DNA from: Curtobacterium flaccumfaciens | Lineage (GTDB): Bacteria > Actinomycetota > Actinomycetes > Actinomycetales > Microbacteriaceae | Direction of reading: 5' to 3' | DNA: 64,000 bases | NCBI RefSeq assembly: GCF_004361695.1 | Contig: NZ_SNVW01000011.1 | Span: forward strand, 1-64,000 | Shown: one piece after another, positions 26,696 to 36,307 of the stretch | Position numbering within the stretch: the first letter of the stretch is position 1 | Layout: the number at the start of each line of letters is the position of its first letter | The notes under the pieces: generated by a model | Database searches by the model: none | Told to the model about the DNA's origin: nothing | Seen by the model: only the letters and a program-made list of their open reading frames with translations | Position numbers and translations under genes: made by a program

Positions 26696-27060
26696 CAGTG
26701 CGACTCCCCGTTCAGCTCGGCCGCGAGCGCCACGGCGCTGTTGTAGTGGGCGGTGAAGAACGCGACGCGCTCGGGCGTGAGGCGGATGTCGTCGTCGCAG
26801 AGGAACCCCGACACGTACCAACGGGACTCGGATTCGGGCACCTCGTCGGACGCGGCGAACTTGGCGACCTCGATGCGCGTGTCTTGGGCGGTCACGACGG
26901 AGGCCTTGTGCTGCAGCAGGTCGCCCCAAGTGAGCAGGTGCTGGGTGCCGTAGATGTAGCAGCCGGGCTCATTGCACGGGACGAGGACGACGACGTCGCT
27001 GTCGATCTCGTGCCAACGGATGTCGTGGGCGTCTGCTACGGTCAGAATCGTCTTGTTCAT
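26695..27060 (-). CDS. Hypothetical phage protein
   Basis: 121 aa from ATG 27060, which has a clear GCAGGAGA ribosome site. An in-frame ATG at 27144 overlapping the excisionase stop (ATGA) would add 28 residues of doubtful sequence. The protein has an N-terminal strand-rich part (KTILTVADAHDIRWHEIDSD), Cys residues in PCNEPGCYIYG, and a C-terminal helical part ending TPERVAFFTAHYNSAVALAA. Sharing the end segment with the following 74-aa protein in style (SEALRLAHALIA) suggests related domains. Function unknown. Confidence 0.6.
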   Translation of the reverse strand: MNKTILTVADAHDIRWHEIDSDVVVLVPCNEPGCYIYGTQHLLTWGDLLQHKASVVTAQDTRIEVAKFAASDEVPESESRWYVSGFLCDDDIRLTPERVAFFTAHYNSAVALAAELNGESH

Positions 27061-27143
27061 AGTGTCTCCTGCGGGGATGTTGTGGGCGGTGCCCTCGAAG
27101 CCCTGGCCGGCTTCGGGGGCGATTTTCGTTGCGGACAGCGGCA

Positions 27144-27353
27144 TCAAGACGCCTCGCTCAGCGAATCGAGCCAGCTGAGGACGTCGGCCTTGCGGTATCG
27201 GACGGCCTGCCCGATCTTCGTGACGCGCGGCCCCCGTCCTTCGACCTTCCATCGAGCCAGCGTCTGAACCGAGACCTCGATGAACTGGGAGAGCTGCACA
27301 CGGGTGGACCACTCGGGAAGGTCTTCCACCTGCCGAATCGCCTGCATCGTCAT
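27144..27353 (-). CDS. Excisionase/AlpA-type helix-turn-helix protein
   Basis: 69 aa: a compact MerR/excisionase fold, VQLSQFIEVSVQTLARWKVE as helix-turn-helix and VTKIGQAVRYRKADVLSWLD as wing plus closing helix. It is the first gene of the leftward early operon, divergent from the repressor gene with 123 bp between them. That position fits an Xis that is derepressed together with the early genes. The ATG at 27353 begins the homologous region; further ATG codons upstream are absent. It overlaps the next possible start by ATGA. Confidence 0.8.
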   Translation of the reverse strand: MTMQAIRQVEDLPEWSTRVQLSQFIEVSVQTLARWKVEGRGPRVTKIGQAVRYRKADVLSWLDSLSEAS

Positions 27354-27365
27354 ATCAGTCTTTCT

Positions 27366-27470
27366 TTGACACTAGGGCCGCTGACGGTGTCAACGTTTGA
27401 AGCCGTGTCTGGATGTTACGCACAAGAGTCGGTGAGTGTCAACACAACACGGCGGAATCTGCTGTATGGT
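27366..27470. promoter_or_regulatory. Divergent control region with three GTGTCAA operators
   Basis: TTGACAC at 27366, GTGTCAA at 27387 and GTGTCAA at 27436 are copies of one 7-bp word, the first two forming an inverted pair. The copy at 27436 also supplies a TTGACA -35 box for the leftward operon, with TAACAT (27413-27418) as its -10. TATGGT at 27465 lies 6 nt before the repressor ATG. The layout is that of an immunity switch in which the repressor shuts the early promoter. Confidence 0.6.
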
Positions 27471-27476
27471 CTTTCT

Positions 27477-28340
27477 ATGACACCCCCGACTGGACGCGGC
27501 GCGCGATCGCAGCAGCCCGAAGACATCGCCGCACGTGAGCGCCTAGCGGCGTGGGCGAAGGCGTACAGCGATGCCGTCGTCGACGGCGTTCTCCACTACC
27601 GCGACAAACGGGGCATGAGGAACTCCGACCTCATGGCGCGTCTTGATCAACTCGGCTGGACAGTGACTTCCAACACCCTCGCCGGCATCCTCAGCAAGAA
27701 GCGCACGAGTATGCCCGTCACTGACGTGATGCTCTTCGCCGCGGCGCTCAACGTGCCACCCGCGGCGCTGCTGTTCTCGACTCACAGGGGTGAAGAGCTG
27801 CGTCTCTACCCGGCGGCCACCCGAACGGTTCCGCCGTACCAGGCCGTCAAGTGGTTCTCCGGGTCCTCAGCGCTTCCGCTCGCCGCGTTCGACGATGACT
27901 TCGTCGACCTGGCCGATGACTACTACGAGGTCGGTGACATCGTGGCGCGCACCGAGGAGATCGACGAGGCTGCTCGCGCCTTCCGGGACCTGCACGCTGG
28001 TTTGCTCGCCGCCGAGCAGCGCGGGGATGACGTCGCATCGACGCTCGATCAAGCTCAGGCTGCCCTCGAAGCCCTGGCGGAGCGCCGGCGCTACCTCCGT
28101 GTCTTTCACCCCGAAGCCGCGCTACCCACCGTTCGGCCGGCACTCGCGTTTGTAGACCAGCCGAAGCGCAACTGGCCCGCGCTGCCCCTCGCGGAGTTCA
28201 CGACGGACCATGAGCTGCGACTTGCTCTTCGTGACCAGTCGGCTACCCCTCAGCAGCGTGCTGACTCGTCTGGGCAGCTGGACCAGCTCGAGGTGTCGCG
28301 CAAGAAGCTGCTCGAAGGGGGGATCAGTGGCGAGGCCTAG
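27477..28340 (+). CDS. CI-like phage repressor with helix-turn-helix
   Basis: 287 aa. Residues ~30-95 form a Cro/CI-type helix-turn-helix (GMRNSDLMARLDQLGWTVTS, then LAGILSKKRTSMPVTDVMLF). The rest is helical and charged with an acidic patch (DDDFVDLADDYYEVGD) and a coiled coil near 160-210; no LexA-type protease dyad is evident. It probably maintains the integrated state by binding the GTGTCAA sites upstream. TATGGT 6 nt before ATG 27477 and no ribosome site imply leaderless mRNA, as for several phage repressors. It overlaps the integrase start by 14 bp. Confidence 0.8.
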   Translation: MTPPTGRGARSQQPEDIAARERLAAWAKAYSDAVVDGVLHYRDKRGMRNSDLMARLDQLGWTVTSNTLAGILSKKRTSMPVTDVMLFAAALNVPPAALLFSTHRGEELRLYPAATRTVPPYQAVKWFSGSSALPLAAFDDDFVDLADDYYEVGDIVARTEEIDEAARAFRDLHAGLLAAEQRGDDVASTLDQAQAALEALAERRRYLRVFHPEAALPTVRPALAFVDQPKRNWPALPLAEFTTDHELRLALRDQSATPQQRADSSGQLDQLEVSRKKLLEGGISGEA

Positions 28341-29469
28341 GACACCCATCGGCGCGCACGGAGCCATCTCCGTCGTGCAGTTGGATGACGGGCCCTGGCG
28401 AGCGCGAACTCGCTTCCGCTTCGAGGACGGCCGGCTACGCCAGGTCGAGCGATTCGACACCAGCGGTCCCAAGGCTCGCCGGAAGCTGCTCGCAGCCCTC
28501 ACCACGATCAAGGCGACGACGAGCGGGACCATCAATCAGCACACCCCGCTCAACCGGCTGGCCGATCGCTACGTCGAGAACAAGCGGACTGGCGGAGTCG
28601 CGCCGACGACGCTGGCTGCCTACGAACGGACGCTGAGCAAGATCGTCCTGCCGGCGCTGGGGGAGTTGGCCGTGCTCGAGGCGACCCCTGAGCGACTGCA
28701 GCGCTTCATGGACCAGGTCATCGCAAAGCATGGCCCCGCATCCGCGAAGATGTGTCGCGCCGTCCTCAGCGGAATGCTCGGCCTGGCGGTCCGCAACGAC
28801 GCTGCACGCACGAACGCGGTACGCGAGCTCGAGCGCGTCTCGCAGCGCCGTGATGGTGCAACTGCGCTCAACGCGGAACAGCTGCAGGCGCTGCTGACGC
28901 GGGCGGACCTCGACGAGCGGGTGCAGGCCCTCGACCTCGCCGACCTCCTCCGGTTCATGGCCGGCACCGGCTGTCGCATCGGCGAGGCCTGCGCGATGGT
29001 CTGGGAAGACGTCTACCCCGGCGCGGTCCACATCCACTCGACCGTGGTCCGGCTTCGGGGGCAGGGACTACTCCGCCAGGAGCACGGTAAGACGCAGGGA
29101 TCCGATCGCCGCATTGCCATCCCAGAGCACGTCGATGAGATGCTCAAGCGCCGGGCCGCCGATCGCGGGGTAGGGACCCTCGTCTTCCCGTCCGTCCTCG
29201 GCAATCTTCGCGACCCGAATAACACCCAGGCCGACTGGCGTGGCGTTCGCGAGTCCCTCGGGTTCCCCGGCGTCAAGCTTCACGCCTTCCGGAAGACTGT
29301 CGCAACGCTCCTTGACGGTGCTGGCCTGTCGGCGCGCGACATCGCGGAGTACCTCGGGCACAAGAACCCGTCCATGACACAGGACAGGTACATGGGGCGC
29401 AACACGGGCAGCGCGGCCGCGGCGCGAGCCCTGTCGGCGCTCACGCACGGAACGCAATCTGCGGGGTAA
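28327..29469 (+). CDS. int: Tyrosine site-specific integrase
   Basis: 380 aa from GTG 28327 with an AGGGGGG site inside the end of the repressor gene. Arm-binding N-terminus (~1-60), SAM-like core-binding domain (~65-165, 'LADRYVENKRTGGVAPTTLA') and the catalytic domain from ~185. All catalytic residues are present: Arg217 (TGCRIGE), His319 and Arg322 (LHAFRKT), His345 (LGHKN), Tyr355 (RYMG). It inserts and excises the element at the tRNA-Thr 3' end, 66 bp downstream. Expression with the repressor means integrase is made in the integrated state. Confidence 0.96.
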   Translation: MARPRTPIGAHGAISVVQLDDGPWRARTRFRFEDGRLRQVERFDTSGPKARRKLLAALTTIKATTSGTINQHTPLNRLADRYVENKRTGGVAPTTLAAYERTLSKIVLPALGELAVLEATPERLQRFMDQVIAKHGPASAKMCRAVLSGMLGLAVRNDAARTNAVRELERVSQRRDGATALNAEQLQALLTRADLDERVQALDLADLLRFMAGTGCRIGEACAMVWEDVYPGAVHIHSTVVRLRGQGLLRQEHGKTQGSDRRIAIPEHVDEMLKRRAADRGVGTLVFPSVLGNLRDPNNTQADWRGVRESLGFPGVKLHAFRKTVATLLDGAGLSARDIAEYLGHKNPSMTQDRYMGRNTGSAAAARALSALTHGTQSAG

Positions 29470-29480
29470 CCGCGGGGTAA
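29456..29480. promoter_or_regulatory. Possible integrase arm sites, right end
   Basis: AATCTGCGGGGTAA (29456-29469) is identical to 14806-14819, and GCGGGGTAA recurs at 29472-29480. It overlaps the end of the integrase gene. Confidence 0.4.
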
Positions 29481-29487
29481 ACGAAGA

Positions 29488-29530
29488 AGCCCCGATCAGA
29501 GGCCGAGGTAAGCGGCCTCTGATCGGGGCT
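29488..29530. terminator. Strong hairpin between integrase and tRNA-Thr
   Basis: A perfect 17-bp arm, AGCCCCGATCAGAGGCC, with a 9-nt loop and a short T run at the end. It can terminate the integrase transcript rightward and the tRNA transcript leftward. Confidence 0.85.
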
Positions 29531-29533
29531 TTC

Positions 29534-29573
29534 GGGCCGGCAGCGGGACTTGAACCCGCAACCCCCGTATTAC
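29534..29573. repeat. Right attachment site (att) within tRNA-Thr
   Basis: The 40 bp shared with 14665-14704. On this side the repeat is part of the intact tRNA gene, whose 5' half lies outside the element. Confidence 0.93.
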
Positions 29574-29607
29574 AAGTACGGTGCGCTACCAATTGCGCCA
29601 TGCCGGC
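29535..29607 (-). tRNA. tRNA-Thr (anticodon TGT)
   Basis: Read on the minus strand: acceptor stem GCCGGCA with TGCCGGC (7 bp), D-stem GCGC/GCGC, anticodon stem CCGTA/TACGG with loop CTTGTAA giving anticodon TGT for ACA codons, T-stem GCGGG/CCCGC with TTCAAGT. CCA is not encoded. The integrated element ends inside this gene and restores its 3' half. Confidence 0.95.
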
Positions 29608-29642
29608 TGACCCGCTCATCCTACCGACGAGCGGGCCGGGGC

Positions 29643-30062
29643 TCACGCGTCGGTCTCGGCAGCGGCCTTCGCCTCGAAGTTCAGTGAGATCGAGTTCATG
29701 CAGTAGCGGTCACCGGTGGGGGTGCCGAACCCGTCGGGGAACACGTGCCCGAGGTGCGAACCGCAGCTCGCGCACCGGACCTCGGTGCGCGCCATGCCGA
29801 GCGAGTTGTCCTCGATGAGCTGCACCGCCTCCGGGTTCACCGACTCGTAGAACGACGGCCATCCGCAGCCGGAGTCGAACTTCGTGCCGCTCTTGAACAG
29901 CTCCGCGTTGCAGGCCGCACACGTGTAGACGCCGGCGCGCTCCTCGTCGAGGAGTTCACCGGTCCAGGGGCGCTCGGTTCCCGCCTGACGGAGGACGGCG
30001 TACTGGTCCGGGGAGAGCTCCTCGCGCCACTGGGCGTCGGACTTGTCGACGTTGTATGCCAT
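29643..30062 (-). CDS. msrB: Peptide-methionine (R)-S-oxide reductase
   Basis: 139 aa from ATG 30062 with AGGAGGA upstream. All MsrB landmarks are visible: the two zinc CxxC pairs (CAAC near 52, CASC near 101), substrate-binding SGCGWPSFY near 67, HLGHVFPDG, and the catalytic Cys121 in RYCMNSISL. It repairs the R epimer of oxidised methionine using thioredoxin. It is divergent from the GNAT gene. No msrA is adjacent. Confidence 0.96.
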   Translation of the reverse strand: MAYNVDKSDAQWREELSPDQYAVLRQAGTERPWTGELLDEERAGVYTCAACNAELFKSGTKFDSGCGWPSFYESVNPEAVQLIEDNSLGMARTEVRCASCGSHLGHVFPDGFGTPTGDRYCMNSISLNFEAKAAAETDA

Positions 30063-30129
30063 TGTTTCCTCCTGCTTCCGGCCGGGTTCATCACGGGGCA
30101 TTCCCGACCACTCCACTAAACTCGCCACG

Positions 30130-30618
30130 ATGTCCGAACATTCCGTGCACCACGCTCGTTGGGACCGTCTGACGACGGACGAACTGTACGGCATCGTGGT
30201 CCTGCGGAACCGCGTGTTCGCGCTGGAGCAGCGGGTGACCGCCGAGGACTTCGACGGCCGCGACCGTGCGCCGGACACCGAGCACTGGTGGTTCGGCACG
30301 GACCGCGATGCGGTTGGGTACCTGCGTCTGATCCGGCCCGCTCCGGACGAGGACCACCCGGCCGGAGCGTCGCCGCCCGCATGGGTGATCGGACGCGTCG
30401 CCACCGATCCGGCGCACCGGGGGCACGGCATCGCCGGCAGCCTCGTCGCCGCGGTGCTCGCGGTGCACGGGCACGAGCCGATCGTCCTGCACGCCCAGGA
30501 GTACGTCGCAGGCCTGTACGAGCGGCACGGCTTCGTCCGGTTCGGCGAGCCCTACGACGAAGCGGGCATCCGGCACGTCGGGATGGCGCGCACGGGTCCT
30601 GCCCGCGCGGCCGGCTGA
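30130..30618 (+). CDS. GNAT family N-acetyltransferase (ElaA-like)
   Basis: 162 aa from ATG 30130. It resembles ElaA: DELYGIVVLRNRVFALEQRV near 18-40, then the acetyl-CoA site VIGRVATDPAHRGHGIAGSL and the late YERHGFVRFGEPYDEAGI. It transfers an acetyl group to an unknown amine. TAAACT lies 7 nt before the ATG with no ribosome site, so it is probably leaderless. The next gene starts within its stop (TGATG). Confidence 0.9.
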   Translation: MSEHSVHHARWDRLTTDELYGIVVLRNRVFALEQRVTAEDFDGRDRAPDTEHWWFGTDRDAVGYLRLIRPAPDEDHPAGASPPAWVIGRVATDPAHRGHGIAGSLVAAVLAVHGHEPIVLHAQEYVAGLYERHGFVRFGEPYDEAGIRHVGMARTGPARAAG

Positions 30619-31613
30619 TGGACACCCGCGAGCGGTACGCCGCGTACGCCGAGCGCATCGCGTCCGTCTCGCCCTCCTACGCCGCCTGGGCGCGGTCGCT
30701 CGACGACGACCTGGTCGCGCTCCTCGGCGAGGTGCCGGAACCGAAGCGGCAGCCGGAACTCCTCTTCGCGGTCGCCCGGCGGCTGGGCGCGGACCCCGCG
30801 GACCCCGGTGCGCTCCGCGCCGTCGGCCTGGAGGCGCGACCCGCCCTGGTCGCGGCCCTCGCCTCCGCCACGGTGCAGGCCAACGACCCGCGGCGGCTCG
30901 GTCCCGTCGTCCCGCTCTTCGCAGCGCTCGCGGCGCGGGTCGGCCGACCGCTCGGCCTCGTCGACGCGGGTGCGGCGGCGGGGCTCTGCTCGATCCCCGA
31001 CCGCGTGACGCTCGACCACCGCTCCGGGGAGGACGTCGTCCGGGTGCACACCGCGCCGTCCGACCCGTCGCTCCACCTCACCGCCGACGTCACCGGGGTG
31101 CCGATCGGGCCGACGACGACGCCGATCCGGATCGCGGCGCGGATCGCCCTCGACCCGAACCCGATCGACCTGGCGGCACCGCACGCGTTCGACCGGCTGG
31201 TCGAGGCCGTCCCGCCCGAGGCGACGGACCGGACCGCCCTGATGCGCGAGGCGGCGCGCGCGACGCTCGCCGTGCCTCCAGTCCGGATCACGGGCACGCT
31301 GCCCGGTGACCTGGATCGTGCGCTGGACGCCCTGCCGGACGGCACGGAACCCGTGGTCCTCACCACCGGCACCCTCGTCTACGTGCCGGGGGCGGAGCGG
31401 CAGCGGTTCGTGGACCGCGTCCGCGACCGCGGCGTGCACTGGATCGCCCTGGAACGCACCGGCATCGTGACCGCCGTCGCCGACACCCTGCCCACCGACG
31501 TCGACCCCGGCGACCCCGACGCCTTCGCGACGGCGTCGCTCGACGGTGTCGCGTGTGCCGTGTCGGACCCGTTCGGCGTCCGCGTCCGGTGGCTCCGCGA
31601 CCCGAACCTGTGA
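30618..31613 (+). CDS. DUF2332 family protein
   Basis: 331 aa, translationally coupled to the GNAT gene (TGATG). It shows the DUF2332 pattern: N-terminal RERYAAYAERIASVSPSYAA, QPELLFAVARRLG, the GLVDAGAAAGLCSIPDRVTL glycine-rich region, and the late VLTTGTLVYVPGAERQRFVD and VHWIALE motifs. The order of these motifs recalls a SAM-dependent methyltransferase fold with a helical N-terminal part, but no activity is known for the family. Confidence 0.88.
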   Translation: MDTRERYAAYAERIASVSPSYAAWARSLDDDLVALLGEVPEPKRQPELLFAVARRLGADPADPGALRAVGLEARPALVAALASATVQANDPRRLGPVVPLFAALAARVGRPLGLVDAGAAAGLCSIPDRVTLDHRSGEDVVRVHTAPSDPSLHLTADVTGVPIGPTTTPIRIAARIALDPNPIDLAAPHAFDRLVEAVPPEATDRTALMREAARATLAVPPVRITGTLPGDLDRALDALPDGTEPVVLTTGTLVYVPGAERQRFVDRVRDRGVHWIALERTGIVTAVADTLPTDVDPGDPDAFATASLDGVACAVSDPFGVRVRWLRDPNL

Positions 31614-31709
31614 CCCGTCTTCGCGACAGTCCAGCGGCGTGCCAGGGTCGTGCTGCGCTCCACCCCTACGATGTGCGAGACCCGTTACCCGACCGTGATC
31701 GGAACCGCA

Positions 31710-32039
31710 GTGACCGCCACCCCCGCCGACGAGCGCAGTGCTGACCAGCTCAGCGAACTCGCCGTGCACGTGCTCGCGTTCGAGCACGAACGGGCACGGC
31801 AGGACCGCTCGCGGCACGACCGCACGAAGGAAGCGGAGATCCGGGTCGAGTTCGAGATGTCGCCGGCGCGGTACTACCAGGTGCTGAACCGTGTGATCGA
31901 CTCGCCCGCGGCGCTCGCGTACGACCCGCAGCTGGTCTCCCGGCTGCAGCGGCTGCGGCACGCGCGCACCAGTGCCCGGGCGGCGCGCAGCTTCGTCGCC
32001 CCCGGCGCGGCTCCCGAAGGACGTGAAGAGGAACGATGA
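31710..32039 (+). CDS. DUF3263 domain protein
   Basis: About 109 aa from GTG 31710 (VTATPADERSADQLSELAVH), with GGAA upstream; ATG 31671 or GTG 31650 are in-frame alternatives, but TACGAT at 31666-31671 looks like the -10 box, so the later start is preferred. The DUF3263 helices (VLAFEHERARQDRSRHDRTK, then RVEFEMSPARYYQVLNRVID) resemble a DNA-binding helical domain; the family is actinobacterial and its role is unknown. It overlaps the LytR_C gene by 4 bp (ATGA), a conserved pairing in the group. Confidence 0.85.
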   Translation: MTATPADERSADQLSELAVHVLAFEHERARQDRSRHDRTKEAEIRVEFEMSPARYYQVLNRVIDSPAALAYDPQLVSRLQRLRHARTSARAARSFVAPGAAPEGREEER

Positions 32040-32620
32040 GCACGAGACACCCCCGTGACCGGTTCGACGACGTCGCCGTCGGCCCGCGGGTCGGCGCACA
32101 CCGTGGCGCGCAGCGGCGTGGGCGCGGCTGGATCGCGTTCGCCTGGGCCGCCCTCGCCACCGGGGTGCTCGTCGGCCTCGGGGTGCTCGCCCTCGCCCTG
32201 CTGAACGGTAGCTACTCCTTCCCCGGGTCGACCACCTCGCCGTCCGCGTCGTCGTCGGCGTCCGCCACCGCGAAGCCGTCGGCGTCGTCGACCCCCTCCG
32301 CTCCCGCGTCGCAGGCGCCGGCCGCCGGCACCCCGGCGGACCAGGGGTCGAGCACGCTCGTCGTCCTGAACGGCACGACCACGACCGGCCTCGCCGCGAA
32401 GGGCAGTGCCGCGCTGACCGCCGCCGGGTGGAAGGTCACCTCGACGGGCGACGCCGGCACCACCGGCAGCACCTCGACGATCGTCTACTACCAGCAGGCG
32501 TCCCAGGCGGCCGTCGCGCAGGGGATCGCGAAGTCGCTCGGTGTCACCGCGGTGCAGCAGTCGGCGGCGTTCCCGAACGCGGACATCAGTGTCGTGCTCG
32601 GCGCGGACTACGCCGGCTGA
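32036..32620 (+). CDS. Membrane protein with LytR C-terminal domain
   Basis: 194 aa. A basic cytoplasmic N-terminus (1-~30), one membrane helix (~32-56), a Ser/Thr/Pro-rich spacer (~62-105) and the LytR_C domain (~108-190, STLVVLNGTTTTGLAAKGSA ... NADISVVLGADYAG). LytR_C often accompanies LCP enzymes that attach glycopolymers to peptidoglycan; here it stands alone. RBS AGGAA precedes ATG 32036. Coupled to DUF3263. Confidence 0.87.
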   Translation: MSTRHPRDRFDDVAVGPRVGAHRGAQRRGRGWIAFAWAALATGVLVGLGVLALALLNGSYSFPGSTTSPSASSSASATAKPSASSTPSAPASQAPAAGTPADQGSSTLVVLNGTTTTGLAAKGSAALTAAGWKVTSTGDAGTTGSTSTIVYYQQASQAAVAQGIAKSLGVTAVQQSAAFPNADISVVLGADYAG

Positions 32621-32748
32621 CGCATTCCTGCGGCGGTTCCGTCGACGTTCCGGGGTGGCTCGGGTGCCGGTTCCGGGTGCATTTGTGACGGTCGTGTTTC
32701 CGGCACGTTGATTTCTGACGGAATCGACGTGAAAGAACGTCACACCTC

Positions 32749-34942
<2,194 letters not shown>

Positions 34943-34953
34943 TCCGTCGTACC

Positions 34954-34990
34954 GGAAGGGCCCCGCACGCTGCGCGTGCGGGGCTCTTCC
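34954..34990. terminator. Hairpin terminator of groEL
   Basis: GCCCCGCACGC pairs with GCGTGCGGGGC around a 3-nt loop, with GGAAG/CTTCC extending the stem. It is 12 bp past the stop. Confidence 0.85.
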
Positions 34991-35034
34991 GCGTGCCGGG
35001 CCCGGGATCGCACTTCGTGCGCACACGCTCCGGT

Positions 35035-35052
35035 GAGATCGCACTTCGGCGG
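35035..35052. repeat. 18-bp direct repeat, left of the DUF559 gene
   Basis: GAGATCGCACTTCGGCGG is repeated exactly at 36149-36166 on the other side of the DUF559 gene. Related inverted pieces (GAAGTGCGACTTC near 35077; ATCGCACTTCGTGCG near 35008) are close, so each side can form hairpins. Confidence 0.8.
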
Positions 35053-35106
35053 CCATCGGCGGGCCGATCACCAGCGGAAGTGCGACTTCGGCGTCGGCCG
35101 ATGCCG

Positions 35107-36012
35107 TCAGGACGACCGGCGTCGATGCTCGAACGCGCGACGAAGGTGCTCGAACACCGTCGCTGGTCGAGCAAGGTCGACGGATGTCGCCCGGATCACG
35201 ACCCAGCCTTCGGAGGTGAAGTCGTTGCCCCTGCTCCGGTCTCGTCGAAATGCGTCCCGGTCGGTTCGGTGGTGATCACCGTCGTACTCGAGAGCGATGC
35301 GCAGATCCGGCCATGCCATGTCCGCGCGGCCGATCAACCGACCGTCGGCGGCGTGCACGTCGACGTTGAGGGCGGGCTCGGGAAAGCCGGCATCGACGAC
35401 CATCAGCCGCAGATTCGTCTCCGTCGGCGACTCCGCGCCGGTCCGGATCCGCTCGACCGCTGATCGAGCGCGCACGACGCCGCGGTCGCCCGCTCTGATC
35501 GTCACCGAGAGCTGTTCGAGGGTGGTGAGGCGACCGACGCCCACCATGTGGTCGCCAAGGATCACCAGGTCACGTGTGCTCAGCACCGTCCGGCACTCGT
35601 ACCAGGCCGCAGCGGGCGTGCTGACCCTGGTGCCGAAGACCGTTGTGGAGCGAGCTCGGTCGGCAGCGACACGGTGGCCGACAACCTGCTGGCGTCGTTC
35701 GATCGGCCCCGCTCCGACGGTCGAGACGTGGGCCGTCGAATCGACACGAGTGAGCGCCTGCGGGAGCGGGCAGTTCCAGAGCACCGCGGCCGAGACGTGA
35801 CTCAGGTGCTGGTCGGAGCGGAGCAGGAGGCCGATGGCGATCAGCCGATGCAGGAGTTCGTCCGCGCCGGCAGGGAGACGGACGCCACGTGCGGGTGTTA
35901 TGAGGTCGCGGCGGCGGAGCCGGTCCTTCGCGACGCCCGATGCGAGCGCATCCCGGACGAGGAAGGGCGTGTTCGCGAACCTGCTCGGCAGCGGTCGGGG
36001 TCGGCGGGCCAT
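35107..36012 (-). CDS. DUF559 endonuclease-like protein
   Basis: 301 aa. The N-terminal two thirds (RPRPLPSRFANTPFLVRDAL, then 'LTRVDSTAHVST') have the winged-helix/AbiEi-like layout that often precedes DUF559, and the C-terminal ~100 residues are DUF559, a Vsr/PD-(D/E)XK-type nuclease fold: SPTETNLRLMVVDAGFPEPA, 'GRADMAWPDLRIALEYDGDH' and a final strand EGWVVIRATSVDL. The Glu, Asp and E-Y-D-G-D-H residues are those expected for metal binding. Such stand-alone genes are abundant in Microbacteriaceae and their role is unknown. It is flanked on both sides by the same 18-bp repeat. Confidence 0.82.
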   Translation of the reverse strand: MARRPRPLPSRFANTPFLVRDALASGVAKDRLRRRDLITPARGVRLPAGADELLHRLIAIGLLLRSDQHLSHVSAAVLWNCPLPQALTRVDSTAHVSTVGAGPIERRQQVVGHRVAADRARSTTVFGTRVSTPAAAWYECRTVLSTRDLVILGDHMVGVGRLTTLEQLSVTIRAGDRGVVRARSAVERIRTGAESPTETNLRLMVVDAGFPEPALNVDVHAADGRLIGRADMAWPDLRIALEYDGDHHRTDRDAFRRDRSRGNDFTSEGWVVIRATSVDLARPATVFEHLRRAFEHRRRSS

Positions 36013-36148
36013 GGGGTCCAGCCTGGACACGGTCCGACACGCGCCGCCGAGTGGTGCCTTCGTCGTGGACGAGGTGTCAGCAGGCGCCCCCTGTGGAGGA
36101 CTCGCGAGATCGCAGTCTGTGTCGGTTGAGCGCAGCTTCGGCCGCGGC

Positions 36149-36280
36149 GAGATCGCACTTCGGCGGACTCGCGCGGCGGCGATGCGGCACGAAATGCGAT
36201 CTCGGCGGAAGACGGGCCGGCGCGCGGCGCGGCGGGCCGGCGCGCGGCGCGGCGGGCCGGCGCGCGGCGCGGCGGGCCGG
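36149..36280. repeat. Right copy of the 18-bp repeat and a 3 x 20-bp GC tandem repeat
   Basis: GAGATCGCACTTCGGCGG at 36149-36166 is followed by its partly inverted form (GAAATGCGATCTCGGCGG, 36191-36208). Then CGCGCGGCGCGGCGGGCCGG occurs three times without change at 36221, 36241 and 36261. The gap 36013-36307 contains no gene. Confidence 0.9.
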
Positions 36281-36307
36281 CAGCGGCGGGCCGAGGGAGC
36301 TCGCGGG

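Larger units (their letters stand above)
14665..29573. mobile_element. Integrated element in tRNA-Thr, prophage remnant or satellite-like island
   Basis: A 14.9-kb unit between 40-bp direct repeats of the tRNA-Thr 3' half. From the right: tyrosine integrase, CI-like repressor, divergent excisionase-like gene leading a tightly overlapping leftward operon, iteron array, a set of phage-type genes ending in a tape measure protein, and a left cargo part. It has no recognisable terminase large subunit, portal, capsid, tail tube, endolysin or conjugation gene. The genes keep lower codon bias than the host flanks. It is either a strongly deleted small siphophage of the 15-17 kb Microbacteriaceae type or a satellite that relies on a helper. 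Confidence 0.9.
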
